Shown piece by piece: positions 8,404-17,881 of a stretch of 54,869 bases of DNA. Source of the DNA: Gemmatimonadota bacterium. Its GTDB lineage: Bacteria > Gemmatimonadota > Gemmatimonadetes > Gemmatimonadales > GWC2-71-9. The stretch covers positions 1-54,869 of the forward strand of contig QHUK01000016.1 in assembly GCA_003222085.1 (NCBI GenBank). Direction: 5' to 3'. The translations under genes were made by a program, and so were the position numbers. Each line of letters begins with the position of its first letter. Position 1 is the stretch's first letter. The notes beneath the pieces were generated by a model that was not told the origin of the DNA, did not search any database, and saw nothing but the letters and a program-made list of their open reading frames with translations.

Positions 8404-9560
8404 CAGTCCATCTGCCGCCGGATGAAGGTGGGGATCTCGAGCTCGTTGAGCTCGGACGGCGGCGGTGGCGCGGGGCGCCGGGCGAGCTGCTCCGCGCTCT
8501 TCACGTACCCCGCGGGGGGGACGGGCGTAGGCCGCGCGCCACGCTCGCGGAACGGCAGCACGCCCGGCGCGGCCCGGGAAGCCGCCTCCGCCCCTGCGGC
8601 CGGTTTGTCGAACCCGGTCGCGATCACGGTCACGCGGATCTCGCCGTGCATCGCTGGATCGTTCACCGTCCCGAAGATGATCTCCGCGTCCTCGCCGGCC
8701 GCGTCTTTCACGACGTCCGAGATCTGGGTGACCTCGCCCAGCGTCAGGTCTTCGCCGCCCGTGATGTTGATGAGCACGCCGGTGGCGCCGGTGATGGAGA
8801 TGTTGTCGAGCAGCGGCGACGAGATCGCCTGCTGCACCGCCTCCATGGCCCGGTTCTCGCCCCGCCCCATGCCCGTCCCCATGATCGCCGCCCCGCCGTT
8901 CTGCATGACGGTGCGCACGTCCGCGAAATCTACGTTCACGATCCCGGTGACGGTAATGAGGGAGGAGATGCCCTGCGTGGCGTGCAGCAGCACCTCGTCG
9001 GCCTTCTTGAGGGCGTCCTGGAACGGAATCCCCTTGCCCACGACGGCGAGAAGGCGCTCGTTCGGGACGACGACCATGGTGTCGACGTGCTTGCGCATCT
9101 CCGCGATCCCCATGTCCGCCTGGCGCATCCGCTTGCGGCCCTCGAACAGGAACGGCTTGGTGACGATGCCGATCGTGAGGGCGCCGATGTCACGCGCCAT
9201 CTGCGCGATGATCGGCGATGCACCGGTGCCGGTGCCGCCGCCCATGCCGCAGGTGACGAAGACCATGTCGGCGCTTTGGAGGGAGTGCAGCACCTCGTCG
9301 CGATTCTCCTCGATCGCCTGTCGGCCGATCTCGGGACGCGCGCCGGCCCCCAGCCCGCGTGTGAGCTTCTTCCCGATCTGCACCTTCACGTCGGCCTTAT
9401 TGTTGAGCAGGGCCTGCGCGTCGGTGTTCACGGAGATGAACTCGACGCCCTGGAGTCCTTCGTCGACCATGCGGTTCAGCGCGTTGCCGCCGCCGCCCCC
9501 CACGCCGATGACTTTCATCCGGGCGTTCTGCGATACTGTCTCTTCGAGCTCGAAGATCAT
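8403..9560 (-). CDS. ftsZ: Cell division protein FtsZ
   Basis: Tubulin-like GTPase forming the Z ring. The 385 aa start with a short N-terminal peptide, then the nucleotide-binding glycine run [10 protein letters not shown] (about 19-28) and the tubulin signature GGGTGTG at 107-113. A proline-rich linker (about 320-365) and the conserved C-terminal peptide [10 protein letters not shown] follow, the docking site for FtsA and other tethers. It lies 19 bp after ftsA and is fused by overlapping codons to the M23 peptidase. Length and motif order are normal. Confidence 0.98.
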   Translation of the reverse strand: MIFELEETVSQNARMKVIGVGGGGGNALNRMVDEGLQGVEFISVNTDAQALLNNKADVKVQIGKKLTRGLGAGARPEIGRQAIEENRDEVLHSLQSADMVFVTCGMGGGTGTGASPIIAQMARDIGALTIGIVTKPFLFEGRKRMRQADMGIAEMRKHVDTMVVVPNERLLAVVGKGIPFQDALKKADEVLLHATQGISSLITVTGIVNVDFADVRTVMQNGGAAIMGTGMGRGENRAMEAVQQAISSPLLDNISITGATGVLINITGGEDLTLGEVTQISDVVKDAAGEDAEIIFGTVNDPAMHGEIRVTVIATGFDKPAAGAEAASRAAPGVLPFRERGARPTPVPPAGYVKSAEQLARRPAPPPPSELNELEIPTFIRRQMD

Positions 9561-9579
9561 GGCTCCCTCGGGTGACCGA

Positions 9580-10836
9580 TCAGAAGAAGTCCTGCAACCA
9601 CCGCTTCAGCGGTCCGAACCACCGCTCGACGCCCGCACTCTTGACCAACGAGCCGCTGGGAACGCCGCCCTGCGCGAGTCGCCGCGCCGCGTACAACACC
9701 AGGCCCACCGGTACTGCATAGCGCGGCGCCTGCACGCTGTCGACGAGCCCCGAGATCCCCTGCTCCGGCGTCCCGGCCCGCACCGGAACCGCGAACGCGT
9801 CGCGCGCCAGCTCCACCATCCCCGGCAGGTGCGCCGTCCCGCCCGTCAGCACCACCCCGGCCGGCAGCCGTCCGCCCCCGTACCCCGCCCGCTCGAACTC
9901 GCGCTGCGCCAGCTGGAAGATCTCGTCCACCCGCTGGTGGATGATGTGCGACAGCAGCTCGCGCGATGCCTGCCGCGCCCCCTGGCTCGGCGTAGACGGC
10001 AGGTTGATCATCTCCGACGCGTCCACGAGCGGTTGATACGCCACCCCATGACGCTCCTTGAGCCGCTCCGCATCCGCCTGCGTCACCCCCAACCCCGCCA
10101 CCAGGTCGCTCGTGACATGCGTGCCGGCATACTTGAGCGACGCGAGGTGCCGGATCTTCCCCTCGTGGAAGATCGCCACACCCGTCGACCCCCCTCCCAC
10201 CTCCACCAAGGCGACGCCCAGCTCCTTCTCGTCGTCCGTCAGCACGGCGTAGGACGCGGCGAGCGGCTCCAGCACCAGCTCGGCCGGCCGGTAGCGCGCC
10301 CGCTCCACGCTGCGGCGCAGGTTCTGCGCAGCCGTGGATTGGACCGTCACGAGGTACATCTCCACCTCGAGCCGGGTGCCGGTCATCCCCACGGGGTCCG
10401 AGATCCCGCGTTGCTGGTCGACCACGTACTCCTGCGGGATATCGTGCAGCAGCTCGTGGTCGCGCCCCAGCGACACCGCGCGCGCCACCTCGTTCACGCG
10501 CGCCACGTCCTCCGCCGTGATCTCGTCCCCCGACACGGCCACCACTCCCGGCGACGTGCGGGCCGAGACGTGCTCCCCCGCGATGCCGCATGTCACCGTG
10601 GGGACCTTGACGCCCGCCATGCGCTCGGCGTCCCGCATCGCCGCAACGATCGACCGGCTCGTCTCGTCGATGTCGCGCACCATACCGCGCCGCACGCCCG
10701 CGTTTTTCGCGAGCCCCACGCCCAGCACTTTCGCGAGCGGCAGCCGCGGCAGCTCGCCCACCACCTCTGCGATCACGGCGCACGTCTTGGTGCTGCCGAG
10801 ATCGAGCCCGGCTACGATTTGGCGATCCCGGCTCAC
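9580..10836 (-). CDS. ftsA: Cell division protein FtsA
   Basis: Actin-like ATPase that tethers FtsZ filaments to the membrane. The 418 aa have the phosphate-1 motif [15 protein letters not shown] near the N-terminus, the SHS2/1C domain in the first third, the phosphate-2 motif [13 protein letters not shown] and the adenosine motif [12 protein letters not shown]. The C-terminus ends in an amphipathic stretch rich in W, F and K ([16 protein letters not shown]), the membrane-targeting sequence. The start is GTG at 10836, overlapping the ftsQ stop as GTGA. Confidence 0.97.
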   Translation of the reverse strand: MSRDRQIVAGLDLGSTKTCAVIAEVVGELPRLPLAKVLGVGLAKNAGVRRGMVRDIDETSRSIVAAMRDAERMAGVKVPTVTCGIAGEHVSARTSPGVVAVSGDEITAEDVARVNEVARAVSLGRDHELLHDIPQEYVVDQQRGISDPVGMTGTRLEVEMYLVTVQSTAAQNLRRSVERARYRPAELVLEPLAASYAVLTDDEKELGVALVEVGGGSTGVAIFHEGKIRHLASLKYAGTHVTSDLVAGLGVTQADAERLKERHGVAYQPLVDASEMINLPSTPSQGARQASRELLSHIIHQRVDEIFQLAQREFERAGYGGGRLPAGVVLTGGTAHLPGMVELARDAFAVPVRAGTPEQGISGLVDSVQAPRYAVPVGLVLYAARRLAQGGVPSGSLVKSAGVERWFGPLKRWLQDFF

Positions 10837-11570
10837 GCCCCCTCACCGCCCCCGCTCGCGGTCGGCCGCCGTCGCACCACCACCTGGCCCGCGAAGCGGG
10901 CATCGAGCTCCACGTACTTGCGCCCCTTCGCGGCCAGATCCTGCGCCACCAGCACCACGGCCCGTATGACCTCCGGCCCGGCGTCGCGCCCGACTAGCAC
11001 GCGATGAGGCCCGATTTCCAGGAGCACGCCGCTGCGCGCGAACGCCCTCGCGCCGGTGATGGTCTGAAACAGTGCCGGATCCACCGACTGAATCAGCGCC
11101 AGCACGCCCACCACTCCCGAATCCGCGCTCGCCGCGATCGGCAGGTCGAGGCCCGCGCGTGCCGGGTCGAACGGCAGCGGGCGACCCGCCGCATCGACCG
11201 CCACGAGGCCTCTCCCGGATCCGCGGGGCGCCGGCACGAGCGCCGCGGGCTCCACCTCCCGCAGCTCCACCGAAAGCACGGCGGGCAGCCGCCGGACCAC
11301 CCGCGCTTCCGCGACGCCGGCCAGTCCCCGCAGCCGGTCGGCGAGGAGCCGGGTGTCGCCGAACACGCTCGCCCGGGGCCCGAGCCGCAACGCGGCGATC
11401 ACGGCGTCGGGCGCAAGATTGCGCACGCCCACGAGCTCGATCTGGCGCACGCGAAACAGCGCGACTCGTTGCAGCACGAGCGGCGCGCCGAGCCAGCACG
11501 GCACGAGCAGCGCCAACCCCGTCACGCCCGCGAACGCGCGCCGCCGCCAGCGCGGCCAGCGTCGCGTCAC
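10833..11570 (-). CDS. ftsQ: Cell division protein FtsQ/DivIB
   Basis: Bitopic membrane protein of the divisome core with FtsL and FtsB. The 245 aa show a basic N-terminus, one transmembrane segment (about 14-33), then a POTRA domain beginning VRQIELVGVRNLAPDAVIAAL and the FtsQ beta domain (VELREVEPAALV and onward). The start is GTG at 11570, overlapping the murC stop (GTGA), and its own stop overlaps ftsA the same way. Sequence identity in this family is low, so position in the cluster supports the call. Confidence 0.92.
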   Translation of the reverse strand: MTRRWPRWRRRAFAGVTGLALLVPCWLGAPLVLQRVALFRVRQIELVGVRNLAPDAVIAALRLGPRASVFGDTRLLADRLRGLAGVAEARVVRRLPAVLSVELREVEPAALVPAPRGSGRGLVAVDAAGRPLPFDPARAGLDLPIAASADSGVVGVLALIQSVDPALFQTITGARAFARSGVLLEIGPHRVLVGRDAGPEVIRAVVLVAQDLAAKGRKYVELDARFAGQVVVRRRPTASGGGEGA

Positions 11571-12946
11571 GCCTCCGTCCCCAAGCGCGCCAGCAGCTCC
11601 GGTCCCACACGCGTGATGTCCCCCGCGCCCAAGGTGAATACCACGTCGCCCGCCTGCACCGTCTCCGCCACCCGCTCCGTGAGCCCCGCGCGCTCCCGCA
11701 CCGCCACCGTCGTCGCACCCGCCCGCGCGGCCCCGCGTGCCACCAGCGCCGCGCTGACCCCCGGAAGCGGCTGCTCGCGGGCGCCGTAAATCGGCGCCAC
11801 CACCACCACATCCGCCGCGGCGAGCGCCCGTCCGAGTGCATCGCCGTGCAGCACCGTGCGCGAGAACAGGTGTGGCTGAAACACCGCTACCACACGCCGC
11901 CGCGGGAACGCCTGGCGCGCCGCCGCGAGGGTCGCCTGCACCTCGGTGGGATGATGCGCGTAGTCATCCACCACGGTCACGCCGCGCGCTTCACCCACTC
12001 GCTCGAACCGGCGCCCAACGCCCGTGAAGGCTGCGAGCGCTGCGAGAGCGGGCTCGAGATCCGCCCCCAACTCCTGTGCCACCGCGAGCGCCGCCGCCGC
12101 GTTGCGCACGTTGTGAAGTCCCGGCACCCGCAGCGTGAGCGGGCGGATCTCCCCGCCAGGCAGCTCGATGCGCGCCGTCGACCCGTGCTCGTCGAGTGCG
12201 AGCTCCGTAATCCGCACATCCGCATCGGCACCGACCCCCACGCGCCACACGGGTGCCCGCACCGCCGCCATCACCCGCTGGGCGCCCGCATCGTCTCCAC
12301 CCACGATCACGCGCCGCGCCCCACCCGCGAATTGCACGAACGCCTGCTCCAGCACCGCGACGCTGCCGTCGTAGCACTCGAGGTGGTCGGCCTCGACGTT
12401 GTTCACCACCGCGACGGTCGGCCTGAGCGACAGAAACGCCCGGTCGTACTCGTCCGCCTCCACGACGTACAACTCGCGTCCCCCGACCCGGGCATTTCCG
12501 CCCCACCGAGCGACACGGCCGCCGGCGAGTCCCGTGGGATCCCGCCCGGCGGCCGCCAACGCCTCCGTGACCATCACCGTGGTGGTCGTCTTGCCGTGCG
12601 TGCCCGACACGGCGACCACCGTTCCGCCGGCGACGGCCTGGCTGAGGGCGTCAGCCCGCCGTACCACCGGGACCCCTAGGGCGCGTGCTCGCGTCAGCTC
12701 CGGGTGGTCTCCCGGTACCGCAGCGGTGACCACGAGCGCCCGAGCCCCAGCTACGTGCCCCGGGTCGTGACCCCGCCATATTTCCACCCCCATGGCTGCC
12801 AAATCGGCGGCGCCAGTGGGATCGTTATCACAACCAGTGATTGCTACGCCTTGCGCTTTAGCGAGGAGCCCCAAGCCGCTCATGCCGGCTCCGGCGATCC
12901 CCATGAAGTGGATCGGGCGGGGATCCACCGTGGTAAACAAGTTCAT
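11567..12946 (-). CDS. murC: UDP-N-acetylmuramate--L-alanine ligase
   Basis: Cytoplasmic Mur ligase adding L-Ala to UDP-MurNAc. The 459 aa have the N-terminal UDP-binding loop GIAGAGMSGLGLLAKAQG (about 16-33), ATP-binding VSGTHGKTTTTVM, the Mur ligase signature NVEADHLE and the C-terminal DDYAHHPTE, which is typical of MurC. The start is ATG at 12946. A promoter-like sequence lies just upstream (12959-12987), so murC may head its own transcript with a very short leader. Confidence 0.97.
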   Translation of the reverse strand: MNLFTTVDPRPIHFMGIAGAGMSGLGLLAKAQGVAITGCDNDPTGAADLAAMGVEIWRGHDPGHVAGARALVVTAAVPGDHPELTRARALGVPVVRRADALSQAVAGGTVVAVSGTHGKTTTTVMVTEALAAAGRDPTGLAGGRVARWGGNARVGGRELYVVEADEYDRAFLSLRPTVAVVNNVEADHLECYDGSVAVLEQAFVQFAGGARRVIVGGDDAGAQRVMAAVRAPVWRVGVGADADVRITELALDEHGSTARIELPGGEIRPLTLRVPGLHNVRNAAAALAVAQELGADLEPALAALAAFTGVGRRFERVGEARGVTVVDDYAHHPTEVQATLAAARQAFPRRRVVAVFQPHLFSRTVLHGDALGRALAAADVVVVAPIYGAREQPLPGVSAALVARGAARAGATTVAVRERAGLTERVAETVQAGDVVFTLGAGDITRVGPELLARLGTEA

Positions 12947-12958
12947 TAGTGGGGGGCT

Positions 12959-12987
12959 AATATAGCGAATCTACGAAACTTGCGAAA
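12959..12987 (-). promoter_or_regulatory. Predicted sigma-70-type promoter upstream of murC
   Basis: On the minus strand, TTTCGC (12987-12982), a 17-bp spacer and TATATT (12964-12959) lie in the 56-bp gap between murG and murC. Only 12 nt separate the -10 from the murC ATG, so the leader would be very short or absent. The -35 is weak. Confidence 0.45.
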
Positions 12988-13002
12988 GAGACCACCAATG
13001 TT

Positions 13003-14088
13003 TCACGCGACGAGTGTCAAGATCTTCGACACGATCTCCCGAGCGGCGTCGGGGTGCCCGCGACTCCGGGCCCGGGTGCCGAGGGACTCGAGCCGGGAGC
13101 GGTCGGCAACCAGCCCGGTCACCGCCTGGGCCAGTGTGTAGGGAGTGAGTTGCTCCTCGGAGAGCTGGATGGCCGCGCCGGCTGCCGCGAGCGCGGCCGC
13201 ATTGTACGTCTGGTGATCGGCCGCGGCGGTGGGGAGGGGGACGAGGATGCTGGGCTTGCCCCAGGCGCACAGCTCGGCGACGGTCATGGCCCCCGCCCGC
13301 GCGACCACCAGATCCGCCGCGCGGTAGGCAGGGGCCATGGGATCGAAGAAGCCGCGCACGACGACCCGCCCGGGCGCGGTGTAGCGCGCCAGCGCCTCAG
13401 CGTGCGCCGTTCCCGTCCCCCACACGACGTTGATCCCGTCGAGCAGGCGGCGCTCGAGCGCGCCCGCGACCGCGTAGTTGATCGCCTGCGCGCCCTGGCT
13501 GCCGCCGAACACGAGCAGCGTCGGGCGCTCGGGCGCGAGTCCGAAGTCGACGAGTGCGGCGTCACGACTGCCCGGCTCGGGAGTGCGGATCGGGTTGCCG
13601 AGCGCGAACACGGCCGTGTGCGGGCCGACGCGCAACCGCTCGCGCGCTTCGGGAAACCCCAAATGCACCTGCCGCGCGCGCCGCGCGAGCCAGCGCGTGG
13701 CGAGGCCGGGGAACGCGTTCTGCTCCTGGAGCACGGTGGGGAGGCGGCGCTGCTGCGCGCGCCACACCACCGGGCCGGCGGCGTACCCGCCGGTCCCGAT
13801 CACGATCGCCGGCTGCTCGGCCTCGAGCACGCGTCCAACCGCACGCCACGCGCGTCCGGCGATCAACAGCCAGCGGGCGTTGTTCCACCAGGTGCGCCGA
13901 TAGATCGGCTCCATGGGCAGCAGGTGATGGCGAAACGGATAGCGGGGCAGCACCTGAGCCTCGATCCCCCGCGCCGCGCCGACGAGCACGGGCTCGATGC
14001 CCCGCCCCGCGTCGCGCAGCGTCTGCGCCAGCGCGAGGGCGGGCATGAGATGGCCGCCGGTGCCGCCGCCCGCCAACAACACCCTCAT
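13003..14088 (-). CDS. murG: Undecaprenyldiphospho-muramoylpentapeptide beta-N-acetylglucosaminyltransferase
   Basis: Peripheral membrane GT28 glycosyltransferase making lipid II from lipid I and UDP-GlcNAc. The start is the ATG at 14088 (MRVLLAGGGTGGH), which puts the family's N-terminal glycine loop at residues 6-11; a TTG seven codons upstream is possible but lies in repeat DNA. The 361 aa include the acceptor-side PMEPIYRRTWWN, VVARAGAMTVAELCAWGKPSILVPLPTAAADHQ (donor pocket) and GGSQGAQAIN. The upstream gap to ftsW (124 bp) holds an inverted ATTGCGG array. Confidence 0.96.
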   Translation of the reverse strand: MRVLLAGGGTGGHLMPALALAQTLRDAGRGIEPVLVGAARGIEAQVLPRYPFRHHLLPMEPIYRRTWWNNARWLLIAGRAWRAVGRVLEAEQPAIVIGTGGYAAGPVVWRAQQRRLPTVLQEQNAFPGLATRWLARRARQVHLGFPEARERLRVGPHTAVFALGNPIRTPEPGSRDAALVDFGLAPERPTLLVFGGSQGAQAINYAVAGALERRLLDGINVVWGTGTAHAEALARYTAPGRVVVRGFFDPMAPAYRAADLVVARAGAMTVAELCAWGKPSILVPLPTAAADHQTYNAAALAAAGAAIQLSEEQLTPYTLAQAVTGLVADRSRLESLGTRARSRGHPDAAREIVSKILTLVA

Positions 14089-14108
14089 TACTGCACCCAA
14101 CGACGACA

Positions 14109-14212
14109 ATTGCGGATTGCGGATTGCGGATTGCGGATTCGACGGCTCGCCTTTCCAATCCGCAATCGCAAATCCGCAATCCGAAATTGCTTCATATCCG
14201 CATTCCGCAATT
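14109..14212. repeat. Inverted heptamer arrays (ATTGCGG / AATCCGC) between ftsW and murG
   Basis: Left arm 14109-14139 is four perfect tandem ATTGCGG units plus a decayed fifth. The right part, about 14156-14212, is an imperfect AATCCGC series containing TTGCTTCAT. The element spans nearly the whole ftsW-murG gap and closely resembles the one at 19235-19338. Confidence 0.85.
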
Positions 14213-15328
14213 TCACGCGTCCCCCGCCCGCCGCCCTCTCCCGATGCTGATCAACACACCGGTCGCGACAAGGGCGACGAACAAGCTCGACCGTCCGTAC
14301 GAGATGAAAGGAAGCGTGATGCCGGTGGCCGGCAGGAGGGCGAGGGTCACGCCGATGTGCAGCACCGCGGTGATCCCGATCATGCCGGTGAGCCCCACCG
14401 CGAGCAACCGGCCGAACGGGTCGCCCGCCGACCTCGCGATGCGGAAGCCGAGCCACGCGAACGTGCCGAACAACACGATGATCCCGAGCACGCCCAGAAA
14501 GCCCCACTCCTCGCCGATCGTCGAGAGGATGAAGTCGGAGTAGGCGTACGGGAGGTAGCCGAGCTTCTGTTGTCCCTGCCCCAACCCGACGCCGAACAGC
14601 CGCCCTGCTCCCATCCCAACGAGCGATTGATGGACCTGCCACGTCGCCTCGGAGGGCGCGCTCCCGGGATTCAGGAACGTCACGACGCGCGCCAGGCGGT
14701 ATTGGGCGCTCGCCACCGCGCCGAACAGGATAGGCGTTGCGACGACGGCCATCGCCAGAAAATGGCCGACCCGCGCGCCGGCGGTGAACAGCACCACCCC
14801 TGCGAGTAACGTGACCAGCACGGCCATCGAGAGATTCGGCTCGAGGAAGATCAACGCCACGAGCGGCGCGAGCACGACAATGAAGGGCAGCAGCCCGTAC
14901 TGGAAGGTGCGGACCCGCTCACCCTTCTTCGCCGCGAGCATCGCCGTCCAGACCACGACCGCGAACTTGGCGAGCTCGGAGGGCTGCACCGTCACGAACC
15001 CGAGGTTCACCCAGCGCCGGGCACCGTTGATGTTGGGGGCGATCCGCTCGGTGAAGGGGAGCAGCGGGAGGAGCAGCAGCACTGCGACGACCGCGAGCAC
15101 CGGCCAGGCGGCCCGCTGCCACTTGCGGTAGTCCGAGCGCGCCAGCAACGCCGCGACGATCCCGCCCACCGCCGCGCCGAGCGCCTGCTTCAGGGCGAAG
15201 CTCGAGCCCACCTGGCCGCCCGCAATCGTCAGCAGGCTCGAGGCGCCGTACACCGCCGTCAGTCCGAACACGACCAGGATCGCCGCGACCAGTGCGAGAA
15301 GACGGGTTTCCCAGCGTGTGTCTTTCAC
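14213..15328 (-). CDS. ftsW: Peptidoglycan glycosyltransferase FtsW (SEDS family)
   Basis: Septal SEDS-family polymerase that works with the cluster's penicillin-binding protein. It is a polytopic protein of about 370 aa with some ten hydrophobic segments, NGARRWVNLGF, the large extracytoplasmic loop and the late GITLPFISYGRSSL signature. I prefer the GTG at 15328 (VKDTRWETRLL). The upstream ATG at 15367 gives 13 more residues but sits in the exact middle of a perfect 28-bp palindrome, so it looks like part of an inserted repeat. Neither start has a strong ribosome-binding site. Confidence 0.93.
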   Translation of the reverse strand: MKDTRWETRLLALVAAILVVFGLTAVYGASSLLTIAGGQVGSSFALKQALGAAVGGIVAALLARSDYRKWQRAAWPVLAVVAVLLLLPLLPFTERIAPNINGARRWVNLGFVTVQPSELAKFAVVVWTAMLAAKKGERVRTFQYGLLPFIVVLAPLVALIFLEPNLSMAVLVTLLAGVVLFTAGARVGHFLAMAVVATPILFGAVASAQYRLARVVTFLNPGSAPSEATWQVHQSLVGMGAGRLFGVGLGQGQQKLGYLPYAYSDFILSTIGEEWGFLGVLGIIVLFGTFAWLGFRIARSAGDPFGRLLAVGLTGMIGITAVLHIGVTLALLPATGITLPFISYGRSSLFVALVATGVLISIGRGRRAGDA

Positions 15329-15352
15329 AATGAGTCCCGGGCGAACGTTGGT

Positions 15353-15380
15353 GTAGGGGCGCAGCATGCTGCGCCCCTAC
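15353..15380. repeat. Perfect 28-bp palindrome between murD and ftsW
   Basis: The half-site GTAGGGGCGCAGCA is followed directly by its exact reverse complement, with no spacer. It lies 15 bp downstream of the murD stop and spans the alternative upstream ATG of ftsW. There is no U-tract on either side, so it is a REP-like palindrome and not a normal terminator. Confidence 0.85.
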
Positions 15381-15395
15381 CATGCGCGGGCCTGT

Positions 15396-16754
15396 TCACA
15401 TGGCCTCCACTAACTTCCGGAACGTCGCGCCCCGCTCCTCGTAGTTCTTGAACATGTCGTAGCTCGAGCACGCCGGGGACAGGAGCACCGCGTCGCCCGG
15501 CTGCGCCGCCCGGCGCGCGCGCGCGACCACGTCTTCGAACGTCGTCCCGCGCTCGAGCGGCACCTGGCCGCCCAGGTCCTGGGCCACGAGCGGTCCCGCC
15601 TCGCCGTACGCGATCACCAGGCGACACCGGTCCTTCAACAGGGGCGCCAGCCGGGTGTACGGCTCGCCCTTGTGCCGGCCGCCGAGCAGCAGCACGAACG
15701 GCCGATCCATCGCTTCCACCGCGACCACCGTGGAGGCGATGTTCGTCGCCTTCGAGTCGTTGATCCAGTGCACGCCGCCGACGTCGCGCACCGGCTCGAG
15801 GCGGTGGGGCAGCGCACGAAACGAGCGCAGCCCTGCTCCGATGGCGGCGGAGGGCACACCCGCCTCCCGCACGGCGAGCGCGGCCGCGAGCGCATTCGCG
15901 ACGTTGTGGTTCCCGAGGAGCCCGAGCTCGGCGCGCGCGAGCAGGGCCTCACGCCCGAGGTGGAGGCGACGCGCGCCCGGGTCATACCATCCGTCCGCGG
16001 GGCGGCGCAGCGAGAACAGAGCGCGGCGGCCCGGCACTCCGGCCGCGAGCTCGAGCACCGCCGGCTCGTCCCCGTTCAGCACCCATACCTGGGCGGGGCT
16101 CGCGTTTCGAAACAGCAGTCGCTTGTCCGCGTAGTACGCCTCCACGCTCGGGTAGCGGTCGAGGTGGTCGGGGGCGAGGTTCGTGAGGATGCCGATCTCC
16201 GGCGTGAAGTGGGGGCTGTCGTGCAGCTGGAAGGACGAGACCTCCACCGCGAGCCACTGGTAGTGCTCGTTTTCCAGGGCGATGTCCGCCAGCGGGCGAC
16301 CGATGTTCCCTGCCGCCTCCGCGTGGACCCCCGCCGCGCGCAGGAGATGCGCCACCAGTGCGGTAGTGGTCGTCTTGCCGTTCGTCCCGGTGATCGCGAT
16401 GCAGCGCGTGCCCGATCCCGACAGCGCCCGGAAGCCGAGGTCGATTTCGGACAAGATGGGCACGCGGGCCTCGCGCGCCGCTGCGAGCGGCGGCGCCTCC
16501 GGCGGCACGCCGGGGGAGACGATCACGGCCGCGGCGCCGCGGATCCGCGCCAGGTCGTGACGCCCGACGTCCAGCGCCACGCCGCCGAGCGTCCGCAGCG
16601 ACTCGAGGGCATCGCCCCCATACGGATGCTCCGAGGCATCGCTCGCGTACACGCGCACGCCTTCGCGCGCCAGCAGGCGGGTGGCGGCGACGCCACTCTT
16701 CCCCAGCCCGATGACGGCCACGACGCCCGTCCCGCGCCACGCCTGGGGAATCAT
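15396..16754 (-). CDS. murD: UDP-N-acetylmuramoyl-L-alanine--D-glutamate ligase
   Basis: Mur ligase adding D-Glu to UDP-MurNAc-L-Ala. The ATG at 16754 overlaps the mraY stop (ATGA), giving 452 aa. Motifs are VIGLGKSGVAATRLL in the N-terminal Rossmann domain, ATP-binding ITGTNGKTTTTALV, EVSSFQL (diagnostic for MurD), TNLAPDHLDRY and WINDSKATN. The C-terminus SPACSSYDMFKNYEERG is also typical of MurD. Length and motif order are normal. Confidence 0.97.
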   Translation of the reverse strand: MIPQAWRGTGVVAVIGLGKSGVAATRLLAREGVRVYASDASEHPYGGDALESLRTLGGVALDVGRHDLARIRGAAAVIVSPGVPPEAPPLAAAREARVPILSEIDLGFRALSGSGTRCIAITGTNGKTTTTALVAHLLRAAGVHAEAAGNIGRPLADIALENEHYQWLAVEVSSFQLHDSPHFTPEIGILTNLAPDHLDRYPSVEAYYADKRLLFRNASPAQVWVLNGDEPAVLELAAGVPGRRALFSLRRPADGWYDPGARRLHLGREALLARAELGLLGNHNVANALAAALAVREAGVPSAAIGAGLRSFRALPHRLEPVRDVGGVHWINDSKATNIASTVVAVEAMDRPFVLLLGGRHKGEPYTRLAPLLKDRCRLVIAYGEAGPLVAQDLGGQVPLERGTTFEDVVARARRAAQPGDAVLLSPACSSYDMFKNYEERGATFRKLVEAM

Positions 16755-17872
16755 CGCACCTTCAGCGTCGCGAGCGCGATAGCCGCGCACATCACCCCCA
16801 GGATGTAGAACCGCGTCACGACCTGCGGCTCGGCCCAGCCCAGCTTCTCGAAGTGATGGTGCAGCGGCGCCATGCGAAACACCCTGTGGGCGTCGGCGTA
16901 CTCCTTGCCGGAGCGCCGCTTGTGCCAGCGATACACCCACACCTGCAGCATCACGGACACGGCTTCCGCGGCGAACACCCCGCCGGCAATGAGCAACAGG
17001 AACTCGGCCTTCAGCATGATCGCGACCGCCCCCATCGCGCCGCCGATCGCGAGTGAGCCGGTGTCGCCCATGAACACCTGCGCGGGGTGCGCGTTGAACC
17101 ACAGGAAGCCGAGCGCCGCCCCGGCGAGCGCCCCGCAGAAGATGGTCAGCTCCTGCGAGCCGGGCAGGAAGTACACGAACAGGTAACGCGTCCAATCGAT
17201 GCGGCCGAATACATAGGCAAACGCCGCGAACGTGCCCGCGAGGATCGCCGTCAGGCCCGCCGCGAGACCGTCCAGTCCATCGGTGAGGTTCACGGCGTTC
17301 GAGCTGCCGGTCACGACGACCGTGACGAACAGCAGATACAGCGGCGGCGGCAGCACCAGCAGGATGTACTTGAACACCGGCAGCTGGGTGGAGGTGGGAG
17401 GCAGGTCCGGGGCCAGGGGCCACAGAATCAGGGCGACACCCAGCGCCACCCCGAACGTCACCTGGCCGATCAATTTCCACCGCGCCACCAATCCCTGGGA
17501 CTTGCCGCGGACGATCTTCAGGTAGTCGTCAATGAAGCCGATTGCCCCCGCCCACAGCATCGCCAGGACGGCCACCACGACGTACCGGCTGTCGAGCCGG
17601 GCCCACAGCAGCGTCGGCACCACGGTCGCGAGGATGACGATCAGCCCGCCCATGGTCGGCGTACCGCGCTTCGCGTGGTGGCTCGCCGGCCCCTCGGCGC
17701 GAATCACCTGTCCCACGTTGCGCTCGCGCAGCCGCCGGATAATGGCGGGGCCCCACAGGAACGCGAGCAGCAGGGCCGTGACGACCGCGCCCGCCGCGCG
17801 AAACGTGAGGTAGTTGAACAGATTGAAGAAGATGTGCTGCTTCGCGAGCGGCGCGAGCAAGTGATAGAGCAC
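16751..17872 (-). CDS. mraY: Phospho-N-acetylmuramoyl-pentapeptide transferase
   Basis: Integral membrane enzyme making lipid I from UDP-MurNAc-pentapeptide and undecaprenyl phosphate. The 373 aa carry about ten membrane segments, the KRGTPTMGG motif, the catalytic-loop aspartates in GFIDDYLKI, NLTDGLDGLA and the C-terminal APLHHHFEK. The start is GTG at 17872, 9 bp after murF. The protein is slightly longer than the E. coli one because of an extra loop around 135-150 (LAPDLPPTSTQL). Confidence 0.97.
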   Translation of the reverse strand: MLYHLLAPLAKQHIFFNLFNYLTFRAAGAVVTALLLAFLWGPAIIRRLRERNVGQVIRAEGPASHHAKRGTPTMGGLIVILATVVPTLLWARLDSRYVVVAVLAMLWAGAIGFIDDYLKIVRGKSQGLVARWKLIGQVTFGVALGVALILWPLAPDLPPTSTQLPVFKYILLVLPPPLYLLFVTVVVTGSSNAVNLTDGLDGLAAGLTAILAGTFAAFAYVFGRIDWTRYLFVYFLPGSQELTIFCGALAGAALGFLWFNAHPAQVFMGDTGSLAIGGAMGAVAIMLKAEFLLLIAGGVFAAEAVSVMLQVWVYRWHKRRSGKEYADAHRVFRMAPLHHHFEKLGWAEPQVVTRFYILGVMCAAIALATLKVR

Positions 17873-17881
17873 GTGTGATCC

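Noticed and set aside
14109..14212. CRISPR array
   Set aside because: The repeats are 7 bp in direct tandem without spacers and occur as inverted pairs; no cas gene is present.
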